This document shows positions 9,282-17,693 of a DNA stretch of 61,562 nt, one piece after another; position 1 is the stretch's first letter; the number at the start of each line of letters is the position of its first letter. Source of the DNA: an uncultured cyanobacterium (GTDB lineage Bacteria > Cyanobacteriota > Cyanobacteriia > Cyanobacteriales > Geitlerinemataceae). A model generated the notes under the pieces. It worked only from the letters and a program-made list of their open reading frames with translations, ran no database searches and was not told the origin of the DNA. Where the stretch lies: contig CALCCD010000059.1 in NCBI GenBank assembly GCA_937899645.1, forward strand, positions 1-61,562. The letters are read 5' to 3'. The translations under genes were made by a program, and so were the position numbers.

Positions 9282-9944
9282 ATGCTATTTCAAATCCCCA
9301 ACGTTCTGAGCGCTGAGGTCTTGGCCGAGCTGCGCGATCGGCTCGATCGCGCCGAATTTAAAGACGGCAAACTCACAGCGGGCTGGCACGCTAAAACCGT
9401 CAAAGAAAACACTCAGCTCGCCGCCAAAGACCCCCTCGGACAGCACGTCAAAACCACCGTCCGTCAGGCGCTGCTCGGTCACCCGCTTTTCCAGTCCGCC
9501 GTCCGCCCCCAGTCCATTCACTCCCTGCTCGTCAGCCGCTATGGCGAGGGCATGTCCTACGGACGCCACGTCGATAACGCCGTGATGAACGGCCACCGCA
9601 CCGACGTGTCGCTCACCGTCTTCCTGAACGAGCCGGACGAATACGCAGGCGGTGAGCTGACGATCGAAGGCGCAGACCGCGAAACGGGCTACAAGCTGCC
9701 CGCTGGCTCGGCGATCGTCTACCCGTCCACCACGCTCCACCGCGTCGATCCCGTCACCAAAGGCCACCGCCTCGTCGTCGTCGGCTGGGTGCAGAGCCAC
9801 ATCCGCGACGCCAGCCACCGCGAAATCCTCTTCGACCTGGAGACCGTGCAGCGCAGCCTGTTCGCCAAACAGGGCAAGACGCCGGAGTTCGACCTTATCG
9901 CCAAATCCCATGCCAACCTGATGCGCCAGTGGCTCGACGGCTGA
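9282..9944 (+). CDS. PKHD-type Fe(II)/2-oxoglutarate hydroxylase (PiuC/YbiX family)
   Basis: A non-haem iron dioxygenase of the prolyl-4-hydroxylase fold; the natural substrate of this family is unknown, though some members are iron-regulated. The iron ligands are visible as HVDNAVMNG (H and D of the HxD motif) and, about 60 residues later, TTLHRVDPVTKGHR with the distal His and the Arg that binds 2-oxoglutarate. The length of 220 residues suits the family. The frame is open from a TTG at 9246, but the ATG at 9282 (MLFQIPNVLS) matches the conserved N-terminus and is preferred. It is monocistronic as far as can be seen. Confidence 0.9.
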   Translation: MLFQIPNVLSAEVLAELRDRLDRAEFKDGKLTAGWHAKTVKENTQLAAKDPLGQHVKTTVRQALLGHPLFQSAVRPQSIHSLLVSRYGEGMSYGRHVDNAVMNGHRTDVSLTVFLNEPDEYAGGELTIEGADRETGYKLPAGSAIVYPSTTLHRVDPVTKGHRLVVVGWVQSHIRDASHREILFDLETVQRSLFAKQGKTPEFDLIAKSHANLMRQWLDG

Positions 9945-10062
9945 GCCGAGATTTTCCCGTGTCCGCCGCTTCGTCCGCTCCGTTCGCCAAACCCACCGAG
10001 AAGTCTCGAACGTCAGACCCCGAACGCTAGACTATAGGGCATTCCCACCGGACGATCGCCCG

Positions 10063-10926
10063 ATGAAACCGCTCCGCACCGGCAAGCTGCGTATCGAACG
10101 TCTCGTCGTTCCCTTCGCCAAGCTGCCTCAGCACCTGCACGGCCTCAAAATCGTCCAGCTCTCCGATATTCACTTCGCCAACGACCAGCTCTCGCCCCGC
10201 CTGCTCGCCCAGGCGATCGCCGCCGCCAACCGCAACGACCCGGACATCATCGTCCTCACCGGCGACTTCATCCACAAAGAGCCCGAGCCGATCGACAAGC
10301 TCGTCCCCTACCTGCGCCAGCTCCAAGCCCGCCACGGTATCTACGCCATCCTCGGCAACCACGACAACTACACCCCTCAGGCGCGCACCTACGTCACCCG
10401 CGCTCTCTCGCGCATCGGCATCTGCGTCCTTTGGAATCGGGTGGTGTATCCCGCAGGGGACGGGCTGGCGCTGGTGGGACTCGCCGACATTTGGTCTGGC
10501 GAGTTCGACCCCGCGCCGGTGTTCCGCGACCTCGACCCCAACGTGCCGCGCATCGTCCTCTCGCACAATCCGGACACCGCCGAAACGCTGAAGCGCTGGC
10601 GCTGCGACCTGATCCTCTCCGGCCACACTCACGGCGGTCAGCTCGTGATTCCCGGCTTGGGGCCGCTGCCAAAATATCTGGGCTTCTTTCGCTGGTTGAT
10701 TCCCAACTTCCTGCATCCGTACCTGCCCCTGCTCGATAAAGAGTGCGAGTACATTACGCGGCACTGGGAGTGGGCGTCGGGGATGTTTCGCCTCGGTCGC
10801 AATCGAATGTATGTCAATCGCGGACTGGGATCGCACTTTCCCGGTCGGATCTTCTGTCCGCCAGAGGTTACGGAGCTGGTGGCGATCGCCCAGCCCAACG
10901 CACCGAAGCACGGCTTTGACGTATAG
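10063..10926 (+). CDS. Calcineurin-like metallophosphoesterase (YkuE-type)
   Basis: A two-metal phosphoesterase of 287 residues. All family motifs are present in order: QLSDIHF (DxH), VLTGDFIH (GDxx), ILGNHDNY (GNHD), LSHNPD and SGHTHGGQ (GHTH). The GHTHGGQ plus C-terminal YVNRGLGSHFPGR pattern resembles YkuE-like enzymes, some of which act on UDP-sugars or phospholipid headgroups; the substrate here is not known. I see no signal peptide, so it appears cytoplasmic. An intrinsic terminator follows at 10955-10979, separating it from the convergent GST gene. Confidence 0.92.
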   Translation: MKPLRTGKLRIERLVVPFAKLPQHLHGLKIVQLSDIHFANDQLSPRLLAQAIAAANRNDPDIIVLTGDFIHKEPEPIDKLVPYLRQLQARHGIYAILGNHDNYTPQARTYVTRALSRIGICVLWNRVVYPAGDGLALVGLADIWSGEFDPAPVFRDLDPNVPRIVLSHNPDTAETLKRWRCDLILSGHTHGGQLVIPGLGPLPKYLGFFRWLIPNFLHPYLPLLDKECEYITRHWEWASGMFRLGRNRMYVNRGLGSHFPGRIFCPPEVTELVAIAQPNAPKHGFDV

Positions 10927-10954
10927 CCCGATCGAGATTTGAAGTTTCCAGTAG

Positions 10955-10979
10955 CGGCGCACTGCTGTGCGCCGTTTTT
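10955..10979 (+). terminator. Intrinsic terminator after the metallophosphoesterase gene
   Basis: An 8-bp perfect stem (CGGCGCAC / GTGCGCCG) with a 4-base loop is followed by TTTTT. The leading sequence GTAGCGGCGCAC recurs in the terminator at 38651 and, with G for C, in the element inside the CHAT gene at 60798, so this stem may derive from a dispersed repeat. Confidence 0.88.
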
Positions 10980-11032
10980 AGGTGACAACCGCAGCCAATT
11001 CGATCGAACGCCCAGCCCCAAAGTTGCTGGCG

Positions 11033-11584
11033 CTACCGGCTGGCGAACACCGTCTGGAACGCCGCGCGCGACTGGAGCTTCTCGCTGTACGTCCGTACCG
11101 CCTCGTGTTCCGACAACGACAGACCGAACAGCAGCGGCCCATAGTAAAGCATCGAACCCACGGCCACATCCGCTGCTGAGAAATCCTCGCCCAGCAAGAA
11201 TTCATTTTTGCTTAGCACGGCTTCGAGGCCATCCAGCATACGTGGCACCGACGTCCCGCTCGCCTCTTTCATCGCCATTGCCGAGCTAAGTGTAGAGTTC
11301 GCAAAATCAATCCACTGATCGAGCAATGCGCTCTCTTGGATATTCGTGACATCGCAGTACTTCGTCGCTAAATAGCCGAGGATCGCGCCGGACTCCCAGA
11401 GCACGAAGTCGCCATCGACGATCGCCGGAACCTTACCCATCGGGTTAATCGCTAGGAACGGCTCCTGGCGATTCTCGCCCGCCTGAAAATCGAGCATCAC
11501 GAACTCGTACTCGAGCCCGAGTTCCTCGAGATACCACTGGACGATCGAAGCGCGGCTGCGTGCGCCACCGTAAAGCTTCAGCAT
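11033..11584 (-). CDS. Glutathione S-transferase family protein
   Basis: A 183-residue thioredoxin-fold transferase. The N-terminal GST domain has MLKLYGGARSRASIVQWYLEE, with a candidate catalytic Ser or Arg near the start, and the cis-proline glutathione-site motif NPMGKVPAIVDGDFVLWESGAI. The all-helical C-terminal domain carries the conserved FSAADVAVGSMLYY motif (N-capping box). Slightly shorter than typical GSTs (about 200). It likely conjugates or reduces electrophiles with glutathione, but the substrate is unknown. Convergent with the metallophosphoesterase gene. Confidence 0.9.
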   Translation of the reverse strand: MLKLYGGARSRASIVQWYLEELGLEYEFVMLDFQAGENRQEPFLAINPMGKVPAIVDGDFVLWESGAILGYLATKYCDVTNIQESALLDQWIDFANSTLSSAMAMKEASGTSVPRMLDGLEAVLSKNEFLLGEDFSAADVAVGSMLYYGPLLFGLSLSEHEAVRTYSEKLQSRAAFQTVFASR

Positions 11585-11672
11585 GTGTTCCTGTTTTGAA
11601 GTTAGCCTGACGTCAGATCGAGGTCAGTCTGATTCTGCCCGAAGCAGGCGAGATCGGCGACCCAAATCGGCG

Positions 11673-12779
11673 TTACTCGATCTCCAAGCCTGCCTTCGGC
11701 GCTGCGGACGGCGGCGGCGCGCTAGCAAAATCGAGCGATGGCGCGGATGGGCTGCTCGCGATCGGCTCCGGGGATGGAGACACCTCGACGGGGCTCGGCT
11801 CGGAAGCGGGCTTGGCCGTAGGTTTGGAACTGGGCTCGGGGCTCGGCTCGAAACTGGGCTCGGAAGCGACCCGAACATCCGACTGGAAATCCGACTGGAA
11901 GTACTGGGCGATCGCCGCGTCGATCGCCGCAATCCGCCGCGCCTGATCTCGACGGATCGTCGCGTAGGTATTGCCCAGCCCCGGCGCGTCCCAACGATCG
12001 AAGCGCGGATGCCAGAACGACCAAACCCGCGCCTCCAGAAGCTGCGTCTCGGCATCGGGAAATTTATCGCGCATTTGCGCCAGGCGATCGAGATAGCCCA
12101 TCGGACTCAACGCCGCCAGCGGCGCTTGATTGGCCAAATCGAGACCGTTAATCAGCTCGCGCATCGACAGCGTCATATTTTTTTCGGCAGCCTGGGCGCG
12201 CAGCCGATCGTGAAACTGCTCGATGCGGGCGAAAGCATCGCGATCGGCCACCTCCGCCAAACCGAGCTGTGCCGAGCGTTCGCGTTTCTGGGCCGTCGAG
12301 CCCGCTCGCACGATCGGGGCCATCTGCTTCGGCGACAGGTGCTGCCAGCTAAACGTGCCGAAGTTGTTCGCGCCGTTGCCCGGATCGAAGTGCCAGTAAT
12401 AAGCCGGGTTTTTGCCACCATCCGGACGGCGCGTCCCCTCCGCCCCACCGATCGCCACCGCCACCGGCGAGGCCGACCCCTGCGACCACCAGTCTTTAGG
12501 AACCGCCGCGATCGCGTCGCCGCTGACAATCGCGACCGTCGAGGCCGCACTCGTTGCAATACCTCCATCACCGTCAGACTCTGAGGAATCGGATGGAGTC
12601 TCCGCACCCGCTCCAGAAAAGTCCAGCGTTGACGACACCGCCGCCTGCCGAGCGGGCTGAATCCCCACCGGCACTTGTCCCCGCGCCGAAGCCGTCAACC
12701 CGATCGCCGGTAAGGCCGGTAACATCGCGATCGCCGCCAACCGCCCCCACAGCTTGCCCGTCCACCCACGTTTTGCCAT
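11673..12779 (-). CDS. Exported protein of unknown function with Pro/Ser-rich tail
   Basis: About 368 residues. The frame is open upstream, but the ATG at 12779 is chosen because GAGG lies 8 bases before it and because the upstream part would overlap the next gene. A signal peptide is clear (MAKRGWTGKLWGRLAAIAML, then ALPAIGLTASARG). A central domain carries NPAYYWHFDPGNGANNFGTF and a helical part; I do not recognise it. From about residue 275 the tail is built from short SEPSPEP-like repeats, typical of a wall- or periplasm-spanning linker. It follows another envelope protein on the same strand with a 68-base gap, so the two probably form an operon. Confidence 0.72.
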   Translation of the reverse strand: MAKRGWTGKLWGRLAAIAMLPALPAIGLTASARGQVPVGIQPARQAAVSSTLDFSGAGAETPSDSSESDGDGGIATSAASTVAIVSGDAIAAVPKDWWSQGSASPVAVAIGGAEGTRRPDGGKNPAYYWHFDPGNGANNFGTFSWQHLSPKQMAPIVRAGSTAQKRERSAQLGLAEVADRDAFARIEQFHDRLRAQAAEKNMTLSMRELINGLDLANQAPLAALSPMGYLDRLAQMRDKFPDAETQLLEARVWSFWHPRFDRWDAPGLGNTYATIRRDQARRIAAIDAAIAQYFQSDFQSDVRVASEPSFEPSPEPSSKPTAKPASEPSPVEVSPSPEPIASSPSAPSLDFASAPPPSAAPKAGLEIE

Positions 12780-12847
12780 CGTTTTTACCTCATGCATTTG
12801 CCCGTTCGCTCTCACAGATTCCAGTTCTGGTAAATCCCACCCGACGC

Positions 12848-14212
12848 TCAGTTCTCGCTCTCGATCGCCAGCGATAAAAACTCCGGCGACGGCGACACGT
12901 AAACCCACTCCGCCTCGTTCGCCGCCCCATCGCGACGGCGAGACAGCAGCGACACGTGCAACATGCTGTTCGTCCGCCCGATCGGCTCGCCCGCGCGCAC
13001 CTCGCCCAGATAGCGCTGCACCAGCCCGCAGGCTTTCACCAGATAGGCCGGAAGCTGCGGACTAGAAAACAGTACGCATCCCGGCTCGTTGGGCAGCAGC
13101 CGCTCGCCGACGATCGTCACGAAATCCTCCTCTACGCGACCGTCGAGCGGCGCGAGAACGCGGCCACTGTAAGCCAGCGAAATATCCCCGAGGCTGCCCG
13201 ACACCGACGCCGACCCTACGTCATCGCCGATTTGCACACCCCAGTACTGCTGCACCTTCACCTCGCGCAGCCGATTCGGATCGCGCGCGCCATCGGGAGC
13301 TGGGGCTTGCGGAGGCCCAGAATTCAACGGAGCGGGCGCAGCCGGATTGCTCGGAATTTCAGCGTGCGGCTCGCCCGATGCCGCCCCAACGCTCGCCTGC
13401 CGCGCCACGCCGATTTCGGTAGCAGTCTCAATACCTGCCCCCAGCAGCACGCCGTCTTCATAAGACAGCACCACACGGCTGTTGTCCGCCGTCAGATACA
13501 GGTCGCGCTCGACTAGCACGCCGTAGCGCACCGCCATCTTCGGCAGCGTGCAGTAGGGCTCGCCCATGCTTTGGACGACCTCGCTGCGGGCGCGTCCGAC
13601 GGCCTCCGGAAGCTGCGATACCGCTTCGGGAGTCAGCGTCGCGCCGGGGCGAACGCTACCGACACACCAGCTATTACGCAGCGGCGCGCGATCGCCCGTA
13701 AAAACCGGCCCGCTGCCCGCGACATGAAAGGCTGCCGCTAGCCCCACCCCCAAGACCCCGGCATACACTGCGATCGCCGAGGGGAACTGCGAACGAGCGC
13801 GACGTGGACGGCGGGCGGGTACGCTCGACGCCGCCGGAGCTGCCGACACGACGGGCACAACATCCGCGTGGTTGGGAGGCTCGCTTGGGGCGGCAGTCAA
13901 AATCTCTGACGAAAACACGTCTCGCAAGTCGTCCCGTCCTACAGGCGTCTCTTCAGCGCGATCGAGCTTCGATTTGGAGATATCGCTCCAGGACAGCTTC
14001 GCGCTCAGCGCCCGGAAGCCTTCGGTCGGCGGTCGCAAGGGTGGCAGCTTCGAGATCGGCAGCGGCTCGCGCTCGATCGCGGCTGGCTCGAAACGCGGCT
14101 CAAAACGCGACTGACTGGAACGCGACCGATCGAGATGCGCTGGAGCGGGACGTACCGGAGCGGAATTTGGCAGCTCGGACATCGGCAATTCGGACATTGG
14201 CAGTTCGGACAT
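12848..14212 (-). CDS. Single-pass membrane protein of unknown function
   Basis: About 454 residues. A long disordered, charged N-terminal region (about 1-135) leads through RRPRRARSQ to one membrane helix (AIAVYAGVLGVGLAAAFHVAG), giving a cytoplasmic N-terminus and a large outside domain by the positive-inside rule. The outside part contains CVGSVRPGATLTPEAVSQL and SMGEPYCTL, which resemble cyanobacterial conserved proteins without assigned function. The first residues are a triple MSELP repeat, so three ATG codons (14212, 14197, 14182) could start translation and the true start is uncertain; no ribosome site settles it. Probably co-transcribed with the exported protein downstream. Confidence 0.7.
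   Translation of the reverse strand: MSELPMSELPMSELPNSAPVRPAPAHLDRSRSSQSRFEPRFEPAAIEREPLPISKLPPLRPPTEGFRALSAKLSWSDISKSKLDRAEETPVGRDDLRDVFSSEILTAAPSEPPNHADVVPVVSAAPAASSVPARRPRRARSQFPSAIAVYAGVLGVGLAAAFHVAGSGPVFTGDRAPLRNSWCVGSVRPGATLTPEAVSQLPEAVGRARSEVVQSMGEPYCTLPKMAVRYGVLVERDLYLTADNSRVVLSYEDGVLLGAGIETATEIGVARQASVGAASGEPHAEIPSNPAAPAPLNSGPPQAPAPDGARDPNRLREVKVQQYWGVQIGDDVGSASVSGSLGDISLAYSGRVLAPLDGRVEEDFVTIVGERLLPNEPGCVLFSSPQLPAYLVKACGLVQRYLGEVRAGEPIGRTNSMLHVSLLSRRRDGAANEAEWVYVSPSPEFLSLAIESEN
14168..14212 (-). repeat. Triple 15-bp repeat at the 5' end of a gene (MSELP x3)
   Basis: Three direct 15-bp units, each encoding Met-Ser-Glu-Leu-Pro, open the coding region of the membrane protein. Every unit brings its own ATG, so loss or gain of units would keep the frame and a start codon. 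Confidence 0.8.
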
Positions 14213-14701
14213 CGGCAATGCGGTCGAAACCGGGAGAACGGGATGAGAGTCGATAAGCTTAAAGTCTTTAAATGATTTCAGTACGAAATTAAAAAACAGC
14301 GCTGCCCGGAATAAGAAGTAAAGGGCGAGCGACGCAATCGAGGCCGGGCAGAGATTAGCGATCGAGGCGAGCGGCGAAAATCTGGCGCTATGTCAGGGCA
14401 GAACTCAAGCCCCTAATAGGGCACGCCGCGGCACGCCTGTCTCTCAACAGCGATCGCCCGAACGACGATCGCGGCTAATCCAACACCCAACCCTTGAGGC
14501 TCGACAATGTCTCAGAGCCGCGCTTTGATATTTGTTCATAAATCAAAGATAGCATCGCGCCTTGCACTTTGGCATCATTTTTCAGGCTGAAATCGTCCGG
14601 TTTCGAGACCGGTTATCCGACCCCCCCAGAGCCGGGAATTCTCGCGGGGATTTTCTGGAGAAATCTCGGATCGGCCGATCGAAACGTCAGAGCAGGCTCC
14701 A
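14213..14701. other. 489-base intergenic region with a long inverted repeat
   Basis: No gene is seen. It holds the leader of the minus-strand gene starting at 14212 and the 3' side of the fusion gene ending at 14702. An 8-bp inverted repeat (CTGCCCGG at 14302, CCGGGCAG at 14344, 34-base spacer) could form a leader stem. Near 14500-14519 a weaker GGCTC...GAGCC stem is present. Functions are not known. Confidence 0.5.
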
Positions 14702-16165
14702 TTACAGAAGCCACAGCCGCTCGCCGTCGTAACTCCAGTCGATCGCGACGGGCGGACGCTCCAGACGCACCTCGAGCTGCCAGACGATCGCGGCCACCTC
14801 GCGCAGCAACCACGCCGGGATTTCATCCGAAGGCCGTCCGTCATCGCGGGGCAGCGGCGTCAGCGACAGCTCGGCGATCCAGGCAGGAAGCTGGGCGTCG
14901 GGCAGGCTGTCGGGCTGCGATCGCGCAAAACGATCGGCATGGGGTGGAATCGCCAAGACAGTCTGCGGCTCGATATCGGACGCAATGCTAACGCGATAAC
15001 GCTCGGCACTGAAGCGCTCGGCCTGTCGTCGCAGTGCCGTCCCCAGCCACGCCTCGATCGCGATCGCGACATCCCCACCATCTGCGGTATCTTCTCCTGC
15101 AACAGCCTCAGCCCGAGCGCCAAGACGACAGGCCGTCCCAGAAAAAATCCCGTCGATCTGCCGCTGCACCAGCACGGCCATGCCTCGATTTTCCAAGCCC
15201 CGATCGCGCCGATAGGCCACTGCCTCTGGGCGATCGTAAACCGTCCAACACTCTTCGATCGCCAGCACCAGTACGTCGCGATCGTCGATATTGGCAACGC
15301 AGCCGTAGGGCTCTCGCGCCGCCAGCGGAACCGTCAATTCCCCAATTGGCGACGATCGCACGATCGCCTTAACTTCCGCACCAGGAGCCACTGCCGCCGC
15401 CACCAGCTCCGGATCGTCGCCCGCCTCCCAAACCCAGCCCTTAGGCACGGCATAGCCCCAGTGGCGCAGCTGCGAGAATCGCGCAACCTTGTCACCAACG
15501 CGATCGGCCTCGAGGGTGTCGTCGAGAGTCGTCACGGCGCGATCGGCCTGAAAAAAGCGAAACACCCGCTTGGCGTCCGGCTGGGCTTCCTCAGCCTCGA
15601 GATCCAAATCGTCGGGAATCTTTTGATAAATCCAGTACAGCAAACCGCTCAGCGCCGCCGCCGCCCCCACGCGATCGAGCTGCGTCGGATACATCATCAG
15701 GATCACGGCAGGCAGCACCACCAGCGAAAACAGCTTGCCTGCCTGCCGCTCGCGCACGATCGTAAAACCCACGCCGCAGATTGCCGCTGCCAGGATCGCC
15801 ACGATCGGATCGTGAGCCAAAATCGCCCAGACCACGTTGGTGACCCCCGCGCCCCGGCTCGACCAGTAGCGCCCCAGCACCAACCCCACGACCGCCACCA
15901 GCTCCCACACCGACTGCGCCGGAAAAAACAGCCGCGCGAAATACACCACCGCAAAACTTTTCAGCGCTTCGGAGACCACTGCTGCCACACCCGCCGGGCG
16001 CCCACCGTGGTAGAACGCTGCCGAGACGCTAACGTTCCCCGTTCCCACCCGGCGCAGGTCGATACCCGCGATCGCCACCGTCAGCCACTGGGTCAGCGGC
16101 AACGCCCCCAGAAGCGGACAGAGCAAAAAAATCAGCAAAACGCCGCCGACTTGAGCCAAGCTCAT
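14702..16165 (-). CDS. PlsY-like membrane domain fused to PEP-synthase/PPDK N-terminal-like domain
   Basis: A 487-residue fusion. Residues about 1-200 form five or so membrane helices with the PlsY-like signature RRVGTGNVSVSAAFYHGG (compare GSGNxGATN in acyl-phosphate:glycerol-3-phosphate acyltransferase, the first step of phospholipid synthesis). From about 225, FSQLRHWGYAVPKGWV and AIVRSSPIGELTVPLA resemble the ATP-grasp-like N-terminal domain of PEP synthase and pyruvate phosphate dikinase (compare GxxVPxGF and VRSSAxxEDS). The His-carrying swivelling domain and the PEP-binding barrel are absent, so it cannot be a complete dikinase. Catalysis by either half is inference. The protein ends YDGERLWLL, a typical end for this half. 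Monocistronic on the minus strand. Confidence 0.72.
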   Translation of the reverse strand: MSLAQVGGVLLIFLLCPLLGALPLTQWLTVAIAGIDLRRVGTGNVSVSAAFYHGGRPAGVAAVVSEALKSFAVVYFARLFFPAQSVWELVAVVGLVLGRYWSSRGAGVTNVVWAILAHDPIVAILAAAICGVGFTIVRERQAGKLFSLVVLPAVILMMYPTQLDRVGAAAALSGLLYWIYQKIPDDLDLEAEEAQPDAKRVFRFFQADRAVTTLDDTLEADRVGDKVARFSQLRHWGYAVPKGWVWEAGDDPELVAAAVAPGAEVKAIVRSSPIGELTVPLAAREPYGCVANIDDRDVLVLAIEECWTVYDRPEAVAYRRDRGLENRGMAVLVQRQIDGIFSGTACRLGARAEAVAGEDTADGGDVAIAIEAWLGTALRRQAERFSAERYRVSIASDIEPQTVLAIPPHADRFARSQPDSLPDAQLPAWIAELSLTPLPRDDGRPSDEIPAWLLREVAAIVWQLEVRLERPPVAIDWSYDGERLWLL

Positions 16166-16270
16166 CGCATTCAGCCTCGCGCTACAGAACGAGCGGGGCG
16201 GCGCTTATCGGCTCTCGGGCTGCTCGGACTGCCCAGTCAGACTTTCCGCAGTCAGACCGCTCGCGGCCCG

Positions 16271-16367
16271 ATTCCCCAAAGCCCGGTTCCCAGAAGCCCA
16301 GTTTCCCAAAGCCCAGTTCCCAGAAGCTAAATATCTAGAAGATAAATATCCAGAAGCCAGATATCTA
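16271..16367. repeat. Six tandem 15-bp repeats after the sugar-transferase gene
   Basis: Six direct units of 15 bp with consensus close to GTTCCCAGAAGCCCA start at 16271, 16286, 16301, 16316, 16331 and 16346; a partial seventh reaches the sugar-transferase stop codon. The right-hand units are AT-richer (ATATCCAGAAGCCAG), so two subfamilies are visible. The period is a codon multiple, but the array lies downstream of the stop and I do not think it is translated. Confidence 0.82.
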
Positions 16368-17024
16368 ATACGCACCGCTCCGGTCAAACAGCATGACACA
16401 CACCGTCTTAAAGATGAGCATCAGATCGTAGGACGGATTCCAGCGATGCTGGTAGCGTATGTCGAGATTGACCACATCCTCAAAGCTAGTCACGCTCGAT
16501 CGCCCGTGCACCTGCCACTCGCCCGTAATTCCCGGTTTCACGTTCAGCCGACGCCAGTGCCTAAGCGAATAACGCTTGACCTCATCAGAAGTCGGCGGAC
16601 GCGTCCCCACCAGGCTCATATCGCCCATCAGCACGTTCCAGAACTGCGGAAACTCATCGAGGCTCGTCTTGCGCAGCAGCTTGCCGACCCGCGTCACGCG
16701 CGGGTCGCTCTTATTTTTAAACATCAACCCGTCGTTTTCGTTGGCGATGCGCTTTTTCTGAAGGTCGGCGCGATCGACCATCGAGCGAAACTTCCAAATC
16801 TTAAACGGACGACCGTAGAGCCCGTGGCGCGTCTGAGAATAAAACACCGGGCCGGGACTATCGATCGCGATCGCCACCGCGATCGGAATCAAGAGCGCAC
16901 CGAGAAAGGCCAAGCCAATACAGCTACCGATAATGTCGATCGTGCGCTTGACTGGCGAGTCGATCGAGGGGTGCTTGCGCGTACTAGTCGAGACGATAGA
17001 CGTCGTGGAAACCATAAGGAGCAT
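16365..17024 (-). CDS. Undecaprenyl-phosphate sugar phosphotransferase (bacterial sugar transferase family)
   Basis: Transfers a sugar-1-phosphate from a nucleotide sugar to the lipid carrier, the first step in assembling an exopolysaccharide or glycan repeat. Of 219 residues, [20 protein letters not shown] forms the membrane-associated helix, followed by the family motifs [50 protein letters not shown] and [14 protein letters not shown]. It is the short ExoY/RfbP-like form, lacking the multi-helix N-terminal part of WcaJ. The divergent neighbour is a sugar aminotransferase, supporting a polysaccharide role. A four-unit 11-bp repeat lies about 275 bases upstream of its start and may be a control site. 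Confidence 0.93.
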   Translation of the reverse strand: MLLMVSTTSIVSTSTRKHPSIDSPVKRTIDIIGSCIGLAFLGALLIPIAVAIAIDSPGPVFYSQTRHGLYGRPFKIWKFRSMVDRADLQKKRIANENDGLMFKNKSDPRVTRVGKLLRKTSLDEFPQFWNVLMGDMSLVGTRPPTSDEVKRYSLRHWRRLNVKPGITGEWQVHGRSSVTSFEDVVNLDIRYQHRWNPSYDLMLIFKTVCVMLFDRSGAY

Positions 17025-17693
17025 TCTCTAAACGGGGTGGGCAGGAGTCCGGAGCGAAAAGCGTCAGTCGGGCAACAGCGCTCGGTCTCCGAGTTCGTCG
17101 AGGTCTCATACGGTCGCTGACGGAAAAACAGCGGCGTTGCTCCCAAGCGTTGAACCAGACTGCACGCGCAAATTTTCGCAACTGACGATCTTTCGCCGCC
17201 TATGCTGAATTCGATTACGCACCCCGATCACAAACTTAGTACGCGCACTTGCCCTAAGAAAATCGTAAAAACACCCGAGTTTTTCGTGTGTATATTCAGA
17301 TGAAGTTTCGATGAAGTTGCGATGAAGTTTTGATGAAGTCTCCATAAAATCTCGGATAAAAATTTACGGTCTCCACGCAGGCGAAATCTCGTGCGATCGC
17401 ATGTACTCCGTAATCGGACGCAAATCGCACGTGAAGACCCAGTCGGCGGATTCGTAATCTCGACAGGCCCGCCGCGTCTGACGCTGCAGAGCAAAAGCAC
17501 GAGCGGGCCAGCCCGACAGGCGATCGCGGTCACACCACACTCGGATTTACACGTATCCTATGTAAAAGCCCCGTAAAAGCTCCGTAGAGGCTCTACTAGT
17601 CTCATTCACCATCGAGGCGCTGCTTTACGCATTTTTGCGACGCGCGGGCTCGCGCCCGTACCGCTGTTTCAGTCCCCGAGAGGTAACGATCGC
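17025..17693. promoter_or_regulatory. 669-base divergent intergenic region
   Basis: Separates the sugar-transferase gene (minus) from the aminotransferase gene (plus) and must hold both promoters. The middle (about 17240-17370) is AT-rich compared with the flanks and carries the four 11-bp repeats listed separately. A ribosome site GAGAGG at 17678-17683 serves the plus-strand GTG start. I see no gene in it. Confidence 0.6.
17299..17342 (-). repeat. Four 11-bp direct repeats, TTCATC core, upstream of the sugar transferase
   Basis: GATGAA occurs at 17299, 17310, 17321 and 17332, exactly 11 bases apart, in units close to GATGAAGTTTC. Read on the minus strand the unit is (G)NAACTTCATC, pointing toward the sugar-transferase gene 275 bases away. 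The 11-bp spacing is what OmpR/PhoB-family regulators use. The same core and spacing occur at 26112-26155. Confidence 0.75.

Noticed and set aside
10027-10962. 311-residue minus-strand frame opposite the metallophosphoesterase
   Set aside because: All catalytic motifs are on the plus strand; the opposite frame is a shadow.
14939-16330. 463-residue plus-strand frame opposite the PlsY-like fusion
   Set aside because: Rich in His, Arg and Gln as expected for an antisense shadow, and without a recognisable domain.
16205-16399. 64-residue frame through the 15-bp array (YLASG/NWALG repeats)
   Set aside because: It starts inside the sugar-transferase gene in another frame with no ribosome site; the repeats are better seen as DNA repeats.
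17299-17342. Reading the 11-bp array as a classical cyanobacterial Pho box
   Set aside because: The spacing fits but the core TTCATC does not match the CTTAACCT consensus.
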